Part shown: in pieces, positions 9,341 through 18,651 of the stretch
Layout: every line of letters begins with the position of its first letter
How positions within the stretch are numbered: position 1 is the first letter of the stretch
Assembly (NCBI RefSeq): GCF_000379725.1
Contig: NZ_KB903632.1
Span: forward strand, 1 to 64,000
Reading direction: 5' to 3'
Source of the DNA: Cytophaga aurantiaca DSM 3654
GTDB taxonomy: Bacteria; Bacteroidota; Bacteroidia; Cytophagales; Cytophagaceae
Length of the DNA: 64,000 bases
The notes under the pieces: generated by a model
Told to the model about the DNA's origin: nothing
Database searches by the model: none
What the model saw: the letters and a program-made list of their open reading frames with translations, nothing else
Program-made: the position numbers and the translations under genes

Positions 9341-9679
9341 ATGAAAAAAGACCATGAGTCCTTCTTTTCTTCCGTTTATCAGGTAGTGGAATTGATACCA
9401 GCCGGTCGGGTAACATCGTATGGTGCGATTGGTAAATACTTAGGCATGAAATCTTCTGCACGTATGGTGGGCTGGGCAATGAATGCTGCTCATGCGCATC
9501 TTCATGTACCAGCGCACCGCGTGGTTAATAGCTCGGGTTTGTTAACAGGCAAACATCATTTTGAAACACCTACTGCAATGGCAGAAGCATTGGAAAAAGA
9601 AGGTGTTAAAATAAAAGACGGAATCAAAGTAGTTAACTTTAATTCCGTCTTTTGGGATCCTGAAAAAGAGTTGCTGTGA
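9341..9679 (+). CDS. Alkyltransferase-like protein (ATL), MGMT fold without catalytic Cys
   Basis: A 112-residue protein matching the DNA-binding half of O6-alkylguanine-DNA alkyltransferase: VVELIPAGRVTSYGAIGKYLG is the helix-turn-helix with its Arg finger region, followed by the active-site motif. In true transferases this motif is PCHRV; here it reads PAHRVV, so the alkyl-accepting Cys is Ala. That defines the ATL family, which binds O6-alkylguanine lesions and hands them to nucleotide excision repair instead of repairing them directly. It stands alone between the tRNA and a convergent symporter gene. Family call is firm; the in vivo partner is inferred from known ATL biology. Confidence 0.9.
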   Translation: MKKDHESFFSSVYQVVELIPAGRVTSYGAIGKYLGMKSSARMVGWAMNAAHAHLHVPAHRVVNSSGLLTGKHHFETPTAMAEALEKEGVKIKDGIKVVNFNSVFWDPEKELL

Positions 9680-9691
9680 GAACTTATTTTT

Positions 9692-9738
9692 CTTGGGGCG
9701 ATGCCCCAAGCTATGTTATTTAAGGCTTTCAGCCTTAA
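9692..9738. repeat. Two adjacent perfect hairpins between convergent genes
   Basis: First stem CTTGGGGC-gat-GCCCCAAG (9692-9710), second TTAAGGCT-ttc-AGCCTTAA (9720-9738). They lie between the convergent ATL and symporter genes. No long T-tract follows either, so they could be weak terminators, or members of a dispersed hairpin family. Confidence 0.55.
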
Positions 9739-9802
9739 GATTCGACAATAAACAATTTGTAGTTATTTACTAATAGCCGCTATTTTACAACGGTGCGCAA
9801 CC

Positions 9803-9827
9803 TGACCACTCTTTACTGACCACTGGC
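9803..9827. repeat. Intergenic TGACCAC repeat, inverse version of the 3.2/4.3 kb copies
   Basis: TGACCACT and TGACCACTGGCCA occur twice in 25 bp immediately before the symporter stop codon and partly within it; they are the reverse complement of the AGTGGTCA units at 3.2 and 4.35 kb. Confidence 0.45.
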
Positions 9828-11279
9828 CAATCGTTCTGATTTCGACGAAATCAGATACATCCCCAGCGCAGTAATCGCTCCATTTATCATTAGGTCTTCA
9901 AATGCGGTTTGATAATGCAATACTTCTTTACAGAAGATCACCACTCTCCATGTTAAAAACGGCGATAAGATACAGATCAACGGCACCCATGCATCTTTCA
10001 CTTTTCTATTCTTGCTGATAATTCCAAAGGCAAACATACCCAACAATGGACCATACGTATAAGCTGCTGCTTTTAACACCGTTTTAATAACAGAAGTATC
10101 TTTATTAAATTCTTTAAATAGAATAATGATAACAAAAAAGAGTACTGAAAAACCTACGTGTACATAGGTGCGTGTACGGTTTTTATTTTTCACTTCGCCT
10201 TTATTGAAATTTAAAAAGTCTATACAGAACGCTGTTGTAAGTGCTGTCAATGCAGAGTCTGAGCTTGCATAAGAAGAGGCAGTAATTCCCAATAAGAAAA
10301 ATACACCTGCAATCACTCCTAAATATTTCAATGCTAAGATCGGATACAAATAATCCGTTTGTGCCGGTATAGTAAATCCTTCTTTTTCTGAATAGATATA
10401 CAGCAATGCACCCAGAGTTAAGAATAAAAAGTTTACGATCACCAGAATGATGGAGAACCAATACATGTTCTTTTGAGCTTCGCCTAAATTCTTACACGTT
10501 AAATTCTTTTGCATCAGATCCTGGTCTAAGCCCGTCAATACAATGGTAAAGAAGATCCCTGAAATAAATTGTTTCCAGAAATAATCTGACGCTTTGGCAT
10601 CTTCAAAATGAAAGATGGTAGAATATTTACTTGCATCTACTTCTTTTACCATGTCCACTACACCCCAGCCCAATTGATTTGAGATTACAGCAACACTAAT
10701 AATTACCGCACCTACAAGAAAGAAGGTCTGAAAGGTATCTGTCCAGATAATGGTCTTCACCCCTCCTTTGAATGTGTAGATCCAGATCAATAGAATGGTA
10801 ATGCCCACGGTGAACACAAACGAAACACCTAAGCTTTTAAACAGGAACGTATGTAAGACTTCGGCCGCGAGATAAAGTCGAAGCGATGAGCCAATAGTTC
10901 TGGATAATAAAAAGAACGCGGAGCCGGTTTTATAGGACCAAAAACCAAAGCGTTCTTCCAGAAATGTGTAAATGGAAACCATGTTGGATCTGTAGTAGAT
11001 CGGCATCAAAATCAATGCTACGATGAAATACCCGACCAGATTCCCTAAAATCAATTGAAAATAGGAAAAGCCTTCTAATCCAACCCTCCCCGGAACAGAA
11101 ATAAAAGTCACCCCGGATACCGAAGTGCCGATCATTCCAAAAGCGACCAAATACCAGGCAGATTGATTATTTCCAGTAAAAAAAGCGTCTGAATCGGCTT
11201 TTCTGGAAGTAAACCAGGCAATAAGTAACAATGCACCAAAATAGATGCTCAAAATGGAAATAATTAACCCGCTTGTCAT
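9813..11279 (-). CDS. Sodium:solute symporter (SSS family)
   Basis: A 488-residue integral inner-membrane protein with about 13 hydrophobic segments, matching the sodium:solute symporter fold. Typical features include an early GTSVSGVTFISVPG segment at residues ~50-65, a family signature region around the second and third helices, and the ASSYASSDSALTALTTAF segment at ~335-352, where the sodium-coordinating Ser/Thr residues of SSS proteins lie. Substrate specificity (sugar, sialic acid, proline and others) cannot be told from the sequence, and no catabolic genes adjoin it. It is divergent from clpS, which starts 74 bp away. Confidence 0.9.
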   Translation of the reverse strand: MTSGLIISILSIYFGALLLIAWFTSRKADSDAFFTGNNQSAWYLVAFGMIGTSVSGVTFISVPGRVGLEGFSYFQLILGNLVGYFIVALILMPIYYRSNMVSIYTFLEERFGFWSYKTGSAFFLLSRTIGSSLRLYLAAEVLHTFLFKSLGVSFVFTVGITILLIWIYTFKGGVKTIIWTDTFQTFFLVGAVIISVAVISNQLGWGVVDMVKEVDASKYSTIFHFEDAKASDYFWKQFISGIFFTIVLTGLDQDLMQKNLTCKNLGEAQKNMYWFSIILVIVNFLFLTLGALLYIYSEKEGFTIPAQTDYLYPILALKYLGVIAGVFFLLGITASSYASSDSALTALTTAFCIDFLNFNKGEVKNKNRTRTYVHVGFSVLFFVIIILFKEFNKDTSVIKTVLKAAAYTYGPLLGMFAFGIISKNRKVKDAWVPLICILSPFLTWRVVIFCKEVLHYQTAFEDLMINGAITALGMYLISSKSERLASGQ

Positions 11280-11322
11280 ATTAATTCTGTCTTAAAATCA
11301 GTCAAATTTGTCTTTTTTTTAT

Positions 11323-11330
11323 TAAATTTG
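11323..11330 (+). promoter_or_regulatory. Possible Bacteroidota -7 box upstream of clpS
   Basis: TAAATTTG matches the TAnnTTTG -7 consensus of Bacteroidota sigma-70 promoters, 23 bp before the clpS ATG. A TTTG lies upstream but only about 12 bp away, closer than the usual ~19 bp, so the -33 element is not convincing. Confidence 0.35.
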
Positions 11331-11353
11331 CTATACACCTTACCGAAAGAATT

Positions 11354-11653
11354 ATGAATCACTTTCTAAATCATTCGTTCCCATTTCAACATGAAGAAGA
11401 TGTTGCGTTAATGGAAGAAGTGCAAACTTCTGATATGAATGACCTTATTGTGTACAATGATGATGTAAATACATTTGAGCATGTTATCCAAATGTTGATG
11501 TCTGTTTGCGGACATTCACCGGAACAAGCGGAACAATGTACACTTCTTATTCATCACAAAGGTAAATGTACGGTAAAAATGGGATCGTTCAGTGAACTAA
11601 AGCCAATGCGTCAGGGATTATGTGACAAAGGTATTTCTGCTGAAATACGCTAG
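11354..11653 (+). CDS. clpS: ClpS adaptor protein of the Clp protease
   Basis: A 99-residue protein with the ClpS core: LIVYNDDVNTFEHVIQML, including the DDVNTF stretch that forms the N-degron pocket, then a helix and IHHKGKCTVKMGSF, which corresponds to the usual HxxGxAxV segment that contacts ClpA/ClpC. ClpS delivers substrates with bulky N-terminal residues to the Clp protease. The N-terminal extension (about 28 residues) is acidic, as in other ClpS proteins. It is followed 54 bp later by recR in the same direction. Confidence 0.9.
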   Translation: MNHFLNHSFPFQHEEDVALMEEVQTSDMNDLIVYNDDVNTFEHVIQMLMSVCGHSPEQAEQCTLLIHHKGKCTVKMGSFSELKPMRQGLCDKGISAEIR

Positions 11654-11707
11654 TAACAAACCATTCGCATTTGAATTTCTTTAGTTTACTTACCACAATC
11701 TTAACTT

Positions 11708-12325
11708 ATGAACTTTCCTTCTAAATTATTAGAAGATGCTGTACTTGAAGTAGCTAAACTTCCCGGAATCGGAAAAAAGACTGCTTTAAGATTGGTGCTT
11801 CATCTTTTAAAGAAAGAAAGTAAAGACTCTGAAAGTTTAGCGCATGCACTTTTAAATGCGCGCGAAAACATTCAATACTGCTCAAAATGCCACACTATTT
11901 CAGATAATGAAATTTGTGACATATGCACAAGCAATAGAAGAGACCAACGCATCGTTTGTGTTGTAGAAGATATCCGGGATGTATTGGCAATTGAAAATAC
12001 AAACCAATATTTTGGCGTTTACCACGTTTTAGGAGGAGTAATATCTCCGATGGAACGAATTGGGCCAGATCAGTTAAATATCAATTCTTTAATCGATCGT
12101 ATATTAACCAATACGGAAATTAAGGAGGTAATACTTGGACTCAGTCCAACAATGGAGGGTGATACAACTGCGTTCTTTATAACTAAGAAACTTAAGCCGC
12201 ATCCAATCAAGATCAGCACGATCGCTCGTGGGATACCTTTTGGTGGTGAACTTGAATACATGGATGAAGTAACTCTTGGTAGAAGTATTGCAACCCGAAC
12301 TTTATTTGAAAACAAAGAAGATTGA
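11708..12325 (+). CDS. recR: Recombination mediator protein RecR
   Basis: A 205-residue cytoplasmic protein of normal RecR length. It has an N-terminal helix-hairpin-helix ([17 protein letters not shown]), a four-Cys zinc finger ([17 protein letters not shown], residues ~57-73), and a Toprim domain starting [14 protein letters not shown] with [15 protein letters not shown]. RecR, with RecO and RecF, loads RecA on single-stranded gaps coated with SSB. Its stop overlaps the TTG start of the following glycosyltransferase (TTGA), so the two are likely co-translated. Confidence 0.96.
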   Translation: MNFPSKLLEDAVLEVAKLPGIGKKTALRLVLHLLKKESKDSESLAHALLNARENIQYCSKCHTISDNEICDICTSNRRDQRIVCVVEDIRDVLAIENTNQYFGVYHVLGGVISPMERIGPDQLNINSLIDRILTNTEIKEVILGLSPTMEGDTTAFFITKKLKPHPIKISTIARGIPFGGELEYMDEVTLGRSIATRTLFENKED

Positions 12326-14280
12326 AACAATTAAGTGTCATAATTGTAAATTATAATGTGTGTCATTTTTTGGAACAGGCACTCATTTCTGTATCTAAGG
12401 CAAGTTCAAACCTGGATATTGAAGTTTTTGTTGTTGATAATAATTCAGCTGATGGTTCAGTTGAAATGGTAAAAGCAAAGTTTCCTTCTGTAAAACTTAT
12501 CGTTAATGAATTGAATGTTGGCTTTTCAAAAGCAAATAATCAAGCGATTGCACAAGCTACAGGTGAATATATCTTATTATTAAATCCGGATACCGTAATT
12601 GAAGTTGATACCTTAGACAAATGTGTTGCGTTCATGGATGCACATCCTGAGGGCGGCGGATTAGGTGTTAAAATGATCGATGGCAAAGGGGATTTCCTTG
12701 CTGAATCGAAAAGAGGCTTCCCTACTCCATGGGTTGCGTTTTACAAGATCTTCGGTTTAGCTAAGCTGTTTCCTAAATCTAAAAAGTTTGGCCATTATCA
12801 TTTAGGCTACTTAGATAAAAATAAAACACACGAAGTAGAAGTACTTTCTGGTGCATTTATGGTTCTGAGAAAATCTGTTCTGGATACGATCGGCGTACTT
12901 GATGAAGATTACTTCATGTACGGTGAAGACATTGATCTGTCTTACCGCATCATAAAAAACGGGTACAAAAATTATTATTTCTCAGACACGCGTATTATCC
13001 ACTACAAAGGGGAAAGTACAAAAAAGACGAGTGTCAATTACGTGTTTATTTTTTACAAAGCGATGATTATTTTCGCTCAGAAACACTTTACAACAAACAA
13101 TACCGGCGCCTTCAAATTACTGATCCATCTTGCAATTTATTTCCGCGCTCTTATTGCACTTTCAAACCGTATCCTTGATAAAGTATTACCTATTGCATTT
13201 GACGCAGGGTTAATTCTCAGTTCTTTGATTGGCTTGTTTTATTTCAAGAATGAAACACAATTATTAAATGATTCATCGATAGAGATTGTCTACAAGCAGA
13301 TCATTCCGTTATTCACTTGTACATGGCTTCTTTCATTGCTGTTTAACGGCGCCTACAAAAGCAATGTAACAGCTGGCCGATTGATTCGCAGTTTCTTTTT
13401 CGGAACATTGATCATTGCATCCTTATCGTACTTCATTGATGAGTACAGATACTCTAAAAACTTTTTGATCGAAGGTTCTCTTTTATCTATGTTAATGGTA
13501 TTTGTATTCAGAGGTTTAATACACTGGATCAAAAACGGCAGATTTGAACTGGGTGAAAATAAAAATAAAAAGATCGTTATCGTCGGCTCTTATGCAGAGT
13601 GCGACCGGATCGATTCGTTGCTGCACGAATCTAATTATAAATTAAACATCCTTGGTTTTATCACAACAGGTAATAACGCAGATGTAAAAGGTAAATACTT
13701 AGGCTTCACAAAACAACTACATAATATTGTACGTCTTTACAAGGTAGATGAGATCATCTTCTGTTCGAAAGATCTGCCTGCAAACTCGATCATTGAGTGG
13801 ATGACGCAAATAGACAATACGCTTGTTGATTTTAAGATCGTTCCTGAAGAAAGTAACATCATCATCGGAAGCAATTCTAAAAACCGTCGTGGTGATTTTT
13901 ATACCCTGAACATTAATTTGAATATCATTGAGGAGAAAAACATCAAAGACAAACGCATCCTGGATGTTATCGTTAGCCTTATATTCTTGATATCCTATCC
14001 AGTGATTGTATGGTTGATCGACAAACCTAAAAACTTCTTTTACAATATCCGTCAGGTGTTAATCGGCCGCAAATCGTGGGTAGGGTTTACAAATGCAGGT
14101 CAAATTAATCTACCTAAAATTAAAACCGGAATTATAAATCCTACGTATTATCTGGAACGATCTGCTAAGATCCATGCATCTAATATTCAGGAACTGAATT
14201 TAGCGTATGCAAGAGATTACAGTTTGTATATGGATATAACCTTAATTGCTAAGTCTTTCAAATATCTGGGAGGCTTTTAA
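12322..14280 (+). CDS. GT2 glycosyltransferase fused to a membrane, nucleotide-binding-like tail
   Basis: 652 residues, starting at TTG that overlaps the recR stop. Residues 1-~230 are a GT-A family 2 glycosyltransferase of the rhamnosyltransferase type: [32 protein letters not shown] as the DxD-like metal site, and the [11 protein letters not shown] acceptor motif. Residues ~290-420 contain four or so membrane segments. Residues ~425-560 read as a Rossmann-type fold ([18 protein letters not shown], then [13 protein letters not shown]), resembling the CoA-binding-like domain of WbaP-type polyprenyl glycosylphosphotransferases; one more hydrophobic segment follows. The catalytic sugar-transferase end of WbaP enzymes is not recognisable. 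Likely acts on surface polysaccharide at the inner membrane. Confidence 0.82.
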   Translation: MKQLSVIIVNYNVCHFLEQALISVSKASSNLDIEVFVVDNNSADGSVEMVKAKFPSVKLIVNELNVGFSKANNQAIAQATGEYILLLNPDTVIEVDTLDKCVAFMDAHPEGGGLGVKMIDGKGDFLAESKRGFPTPWVAFYKIFGLAKLFPKSKKFGHYHLGYLDKNKTHEVEVLSGAFMVLRKSVLDTIGVLDEDYFMYGEDIDLSYRIIKNGYKNYYFSDTRIIHYKGESTKKTSVNYVFIFYKAMIIFAQKHFTTNNTGAFKLLIHLAIYFRALIALSNRILDKVLPIAFDAGLILSSLIGLFYFKNETQLLNDSSIEIVYKQIIPLFTCTWLLSLLFNGAYKSNVTAGRLIRSFFFGTLIIASLSYFIDEYRYSKNFLIEGSLLSMLMVFVFRGLIHWIKNGRFELGENKNKKIVIVGSYAECDRIDSLLHESNYKLNILGFITTGNNADVKGKYLGFTKQLHNIVRLYKVDEIIFCSKDLPANSIIEWMTQIDNTLVDFKIVPEESNIIIGSNSKNRRGDFYTLNINLNIIEEKNIKDKRILDVIVSLIFLISYPVIVWLIDKPKNFFYNIRQVLIGRKSWVGFTNAGQINLPKIKTGIINPTYYLERSAKIHASNIQELNLAYARDYSLYMDITLIAKSFKYLGGF

Positions 14281-14298
14281 ACCAGCCCAACATCTTAC

Positions 14299-14631
14299 AT
14301 GAGAATTATTACCTACATATTATTCTTTTTATTCTCACTTAGCATTGTAGGCAAGTCAAATCTCATCGCATTCATAAAAAAAATTAAAACTCCTGTTGAG
14401 CTTGCTTCTACTGAAGTAGATGACGAAGCAAAAAGTCTCGACGACGAAGAAGGTAAAGAACGTTCTGAAAAAGAAGAATCTAAACAAAAAGATTCATACT
14501 ATTTAAAAACTTCTTTTTATTACGGAATAGCTTTACAGTACAATTGCAATAAGCACACCTTAGATTTTTATGCACTTCTTTTCAAATCTCATTTTAAAGA
14601 AGTAGTAACACCGCCGCCTGAGTTGGTATAA
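14299..14631 (+). CDS. Small exported or membrane-anchored protein of unknown function
   Basis: 110 residues, with an N-terminal hydrophobic segment (MRIITYILFFLFSLSIVG) that may be a signal peptide or anchor. A strongly charged, acidic/basic middle (residues ~40-66, DDEEGKERSEKEES) and a short aromatic C-terminal part follow. It starts 18 bp after the glycosyltransferase stop and is probably in that operon. No family recognised. Confidence 0.55.
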   Translation: MRIITYILFFLFSLSIVGKSNLIAFIKKIKTPVELASTEVDDEAKSLDDEEGKERSEKEESKQKDSYYLKTSFYYGIALQYNCNKHTLDFYALLFKSHFKEVVTPPPELV

Positions 14632-14662
14632 CCCTATTTCAATCATTTCATTCTTGCATGTA

Positions 14663-14682
14663 ACGAACAAATCCCCGTGTTC
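14663..14682. terminator. Hairpin between the small exported protein and SulP gene
   Basis: CGAACA...TGTTCG forms a 6-bp stem around an 8-base loop, about 30 bp after the preceding stop. The following bases are only moderately T-rich, so termination is possible but not certain. Confidence 0.35.
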
Positions 14683-14720
14683 GATTATACGTGTATTCTA
14701 TTTACATTAAAATTTAAATT

Positions 14721-16274
14721 ATGTTATCAACCAAAGAGTCTTTAAAAGACATCCAGGCGGGTGTCGTAGTATTCCTTGTTGCAGTACCACTATGCCTTGG
14801 AATTGCTTTAGCTCAAAATGCACCTCCGTTTTCAGGTATCATCAGCGGCATTATCGGAGGCAGCATCGTAATGCTGATCAGTGGCGCGAAATATAGTATC
14901 AGCGGACCAACCGCAGGCATGACAGCCATTATGATCAGTTCAATAAAAGAATTGGGAAATTTTGAAATGGTACTTACTGCGATCTGTATTGCAGGACTGT
15001 TTCAGATCTTGTTTGGAATACTTAAAGTAGGTATCATCGGCTACTACTTCCCTTCTTCTGTGATCAAAGGTATGTTGTCTGCAATCGGTATCATCCTGAT
15101 CATAAAACAAATCCCTCACTTAATCGGATATGATGTTGACCCCGAAGGGAACATGTCCTTCTTTCAGGACGATGGCAAGAACAGCTTCTCTGAATTGATC
15201 CACATGGTCAATTATTTCACTCTCGGTCCAGCCATCATCAGCGCTATCTCTATTATTATCCTACTTTTCTGGAACAGTGATTATATAAAGCCCGGATCGC
15301 GACTATCATTTGTACCCAGCGCCTTAATTATTGTGGCTGCCGGCTTATTACTGAATAAATTATTTCAGCTTGTATTTCCTTCACTCTTAATTCATCAAAA
15401 TCACCTTGTATCTATTCCTACAATCAAATCTGCAAATGATCTGCTTGGCAGTTTGATCTTCCCTGATCTAAGTGCACTGAATAACATCCGCACGTACTCC
15501 ATCGGGTTTACTATTGCTATTGTTGTAAGTTTAGAATCCTTGCTAAGTATTGATGCTACGGATAAATTAAAAAAAGAAAGCACTCCTACTCCTACCAATA
15601 GAGAGTTGATCGCGCAGGGAGTTGGTAATCTTACTTGCGGACTGGTTGGCGGTGTACCAATCACGTCTGCAATTATCCGGAGTTCTGCCAACATCAACGC
15701 TGGCGCAACAAGTAAACTCTCTGGTTATATTCACGGAGCTCTTCTATTTGCCAGTATCTTATTGTTTCCGGATCTATTGACGAGCATTCCCAATGCATCG
15801 CTGGCCGTAATCTTATTATTTACGGGTTATAAATTAACACGGATCGGCTTATTCAAGTCTATGTATGCGATCGGACAAAAACAATTTGTACCATTCATTA
15901 CGACCATTGCTGTCATGCTTTTAACAAATATGCTGATCGGTATTATATGTGGACTTGCTGCAGCGTTGCTTTATATCATCCGCGACTTGATGAAAATTCC
16001 GGTAAAGAAATCTTCTACTGAAATAGAAGGAACAACGCACACCCTCATCACATTTCCGGAGAATGTGTCATTCATAAACAAAGGTGCCTTGCTGAAAATG
16101 CTAAACACCGTACCATACAATTCATCGTTGATCCTTGATGGAGTAAATATTAAATCGATTGATTACGATGTATTGGAAACCATCATGATCTACAAACAGG
16201 AAGCCGTTAAAAACGGAATAAAAATTCAACTAATAAATATTCAGGAGATCGACCTTCACATAATCAGAAAATAA
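14721..16274 (+). CDS. SulP-family anion transporter (probable bicarbonate uptake)
   Basis: 517 residues with about 11-12 membrane segments. The N-terminal AGVVVFLVAVPLCLGIALA and ISGPTAGMTAIMISSI segments are characteristic of SulP (SLC26) transporters, with the substrate-site region in the latter. From ~430 to the end a short STAS-like domain follows (THTLITFPENVSFINKGALL...SLILDGVNIKSIDYDVLE). SulP proteins carry sulfate, bicarbonate or other anions. The immediate downstream neighbour, 10 bp away, is a beta-carbonic anhydrase, which argues for bicarbonate; that is inference from the pair and is well known in bacterial SulP-CA pairs. Confidence 0.9.
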   Translation: MLSTKESLKDIQAGVVVFLVAVPLCLGIALAQNAPPFSGIISGIIGGSIVMLISGAKYSISGPTAGMTAIMISSIKELGNFEMVLTAICIAGLFQILFGILKVGIIGYYFPSSVIKGMLSAIGIILIIKQIPHLIGYDVDPEGNMSFFQDDGKNSFSELIHMVNYFTLGPAIISAISIIILLFWNSDYIKPGSRLSFVPSALIIVAAGLLLNKLFQLVFPSLLIHQNHLVSIPTIKSANDLLGSLIFPDLSALNNIRTYSIGFTIAIVVSLESLLSIDATDKLKKESTPTPTNRELIAQGVGNLTCGLVGGVPITSAIIRSSANINAGATSKLSGYIHGALLFASILLFPDLLTSIPNASLAVILLFTGYKLTRIGLFKSMYAIGQKQFVPFITTIAVMLLTNMLIGIICGLAAALLYIIRDLMKIPVKKSSTEIEGTTHTLITFPENVSFINKGALLKMLNTVPYNSSLILDGVNIKSIDYDVLETIMIYKQEAVKNGIKIQLINIQEIDLHIIRK

Positions 16275-16284
16275 TTATACCGCT

Positions 16285-16923
16285 ATGAAAGATAGTTATC
16301 AAACATTATTAAATAACAATAAAAGATGGGCTTTAGGTAAACTCCAGGATGATGCGGATTACTTCAAGCGCATGAAAATCTCTCAAACACCTGAGTACTT
16401 ATGGATCGGCTGTTCAGACAGCCGCGTTCCAGAAACAGAAGTAACAGGAACCAATCAGGGACAACTCTTTGTGCATAGAAACATTGCCAATATGGTTGTG
16501 CATACAGACTTAAATTTATTAAGTGTTGTTGAATATGCTGTTACAGTATTAAAAGTAAAACACATTATTGTGTGTGGCCACTACGGATGTGGAGGTGTTG
16601 CTGCTGCAATGAAAAATGATTCGTTTGGCTATGTCGACAATTGGCTTCGCAACATCAAAGAAGTATACAATAAAAATACGATAGAACTGCTTGCGATCGA
16701 AAATGAAGAAGAGCGTACCAACCGACTGGTTGAATTAAATGTAGTTGAACAAGTTCGCAATCTTGCTAAAACAAAACCTGTTCAACAAGCATGGCAGAAC
16801 AGAGAACTCGATATTCATGGCTGGGTTTACGGGCTGGATACTGGTATCATAAAAGACTTACATTCGTTGTACGATGAATCGGAAGATCTGGAGCATATCT
16901 TCAGGTATAAATTTAAGGAGTAG
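16285..16923 (+). CDS. Beta-class carbonic anhydrase
   Basis: 212 residues, catalysing CO2 + water to bicarbonate. Zinc ligands are visible: Cys43 with Asp45 and Arg47 in IGCSDSRVPE, then His99 and Cys102 in CGHYGCGG. Length and sequence fit beta-CAs of the bacterial Can type. Located directly after the SulP gene, so the two probably work together in transporting and interconverting inorganic carbon. Transcription ends at the strong hairpin at 16991-17020. Confidence 0.95.
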   Translation: MKDSYQTLLNNNKRWALGKLQDDADYFKRMKISQTPEYLWIGCSDSRVPETEVTGTNQGQLFVHRNIANMVVHTDLNLLSVVEYAVTVLKVKHIIVCGHYGCGGVAAAMKNDSFGYVDNWLRNIKEVYNKNTIELLAIENEEERTNRLVELNVVEQVRNLAKTKPVQQAWQNRELDIHGWVYGLDTGIIKDLHSLYDESEDLEHIFRYKFKE

Positions 16924-16928
16924 TTGCT

Positions 16929-17092
16929 AGTTACGAGGTACTAGTTACTAGTATAAAGTACGGAGTACAGAGTACTAAGACGAGGAAATAAAAAAGGAAA
17001 GAGATATCTCTTTCCTTTTTTTGTACTTAGTAATCTGTACTCCGTACTTTATACTCCTTTTATCGTCTGGCAACTAGTAACTAGCGCCTCGT
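16929..17092. repeat. Long imperfect inverted repeat enclosing a bidirectional terminator
   Basis: Left arm (16929-16982) and right arm (17021-17092) are near-perfect reverse complements: the inner part AGTATAAAGTACGGAGTACAGA matches with one mismatch over about 29 bp, and the outer AGTTACGAGG..TAGTTACTAGT with two mismatches over 24 bp. The centre is the terminator. The sequence is itself made of iterated TAGTTACTAG and AGTAC words. Confidence 0.8.
16991..17020. terminator. Perfect 30-bp palindrome, bidirectional terminator
   Basis: Five A, then GGAAAGAGAT, repeated exactly inverted, giving T-runs on both strands. Sits between the convergent carbonic anhydrase and porX genes. Confidence 0.88.
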
Positions 17093-17094
17093 AA

Positions 17095-18651
17095 CTACCT
17101 GTTCGGTTCCAACACGATAAATGGAATCAGCACTTCTTCCATTGAAATACCACCATGTTGGAAAGTATCTTTAAACATCTGAACAAACTTTTGATAGTTA
17201 TTTGGGTACACAAAGAATAATTCATCGCCGGCAAACACGTAGGCATCTGACATGTTTGTCTTTGGTAAAAAGATCTTCTCAGGCTTTTTAATTTCCATCA
17301 AATAGTTTGAAGCGTCAAAACCCAAATTTTTTCCAACTTTATAGCGCATGTTTGTATTGGTTGTTTTGTCGCCAATGATCTTATGTGCCTTACTTACCCG
17401 AATGGTTCCGTGATCTGTTGTAATCACCAGCTTGATCTTTTTATGACTTAAGATCTGAATCAGTTCCTGTAAAGGCGAATGCTTAAACCAGCTTGCGGTG
17501 ATAGATCTATAAGCTGATTCATCCGGAGCTAGTTCTTTCAACACTTCCATGTCCGAACGTGCATGCGAAAGCATATCGACAAAGTTATATACCACAACAT
17601 TCAATGGATTGTCCAGAATGTTTTTAATACCATCGCATAACGCTTTTCCTTGATTCAGATTCGTAACCTTCTGATAAGAGAATTTTATATCCAATCCGTT
17701 TTTCTTAAGTTGATCGCGCAGCAATTCTTCTTCCATATTATTTTTACCCAGCTCTTCTTCATCGCCGTTGTAAAAACCCGGATGTTTCTTTTCAATTTCT
17801 GAAGGCATCATGCCTGCAAAAAAAGCATTACGTGCATACATGGTTGTTGTAGGCAGGATCGAATAATACAACTCTTCTGTTGCAGTCTTATACGATTCAG
17901 CAATCAAGGGTTCTAATACTTTCCATTGATCGTAGCGTAAATTATCGATCAATAACACAAATACTTTTTCCTGTTTTACGATTGGCAGAATCTTTTTTCT
18001 GAAAACAGTATGTGAGAATACCGGTTTATTTTCAGAGGATTCATTGATCCAATCTTCATAGTTATTTTTTACCGTTTTAAAGAACTGCTGATTGCCTTCT
18101 GATTTCTGAGACAATAGAATTTCTTTTAAGCCTGCATCTCCTACTGCATCGATCTCGATTTCCCAACGCACTATCTTCTTGTACAACTCAACCCATTCGG
18201 TGTAATCTAATTTATCGCTGATGCTCATACTGATCGCAGCAAACTCCTGTCTGTATGAAGACGTGGTCTTATCACTTACCAGTTCTTTATTCTGCAGCAG
18301 TTTTTTGATCGACATCAAGATCTGATTGGGGTTGATCGGCTTGATCAGATAATCCGCAATCTTTGAACCGATCGCTTCTTCCATGATGTGCTCCTCTTCG
18401 TTCTTCGTGATCATGACAATAGGAACCAATGGGCGTACTTCTTTTATCTTAACCAGTGTTTCTAATCCACTCAGACCAGGCATATTCTCATCTAAAAAAA
18501 CAATATCGAACAGCTGCTTATTTGAAAGCTCCAATGCATCAAGTCCATTTGTCACAGTTGTTACTTCATATCCTTTGTTGTTTAAAAAAATAATGTGTGG
18601 TTTTAACAGATCAATTTCGTCATCTGCCCAAAGAATATGATATTTTTGCAT
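17095..18651 (-). CDS. porX: PorX: response regulator with PglZ phosphatase-like domain, T9SS regulator
   Basis: 518 residues. Residues 1-~120 are a receiver domain with Asp10/Asp11, phospho-acceptor Asp54 in VFLDENMPG and Lys104. A helical linker (to ~200) is followed by a PglZ domain of the alkaline-phosphatase superfamily, with metal and nucleophile motifs intact: LLIDNLRYDQW, the Thr-rich ILPTTTMYAR segment, FVDMLSHAR, TTDHGT and FQHGGISMEE. In Porphyromonas and Flavobacterium PorX is phosphorylated by PorY, controls T9SS genes with sigma factor SigP, and is a zinc-dependent oligonucleotide phosphodiesterase. That role fits the T9SS cargo seen here at 31-36 and 61-64 kb. The kinase PorY is not in the window. 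Confidence 0.93.
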   Translation of the reverse strand: MQKYHILWADDEIDLLKPHIIFLNNKGYEVTTVTNGLDALELSNKQLFDIVFLDENMPGLSGLETLVKIKEVRPLVPIVMITKNEEEHIMEEAIGSKIADYLIKPINPNQILMSIKKLLQNKELVSDKTTSSYRQEFAAISMSISDKLDYTEWVELYKKIVRWEIEIDAVGDAGLKEILLSQKSEGNQQFFKTVKNNYEDWINESSENKPVFSHTVFRKKILPIVKQEKVFVLLIDNLRYDQWKVLEPLIAESYKTATEELYYSILPTTTMYARNAFFAGMMPSEIEKKHPGFYNGDEEELGKNNMEEELLRDQLKKNGLDIKFSYQKVTNLNQGKALCDGIKNILDNPLNVVVYNFVDMLSHARSDMEVLKELAPDESAYRSITASWFKHSPLQELIQILSHKKIKLVITTDHGTIRVSKAHKIIGDKTTNTNMRYKVGKNLGFDASNYLMEIKKPEKIFLPKTNMSDAYVFAGDELFFVYPNNYQKFVQMFKDTFQHGGISMEEVLIPFIVLEPNR

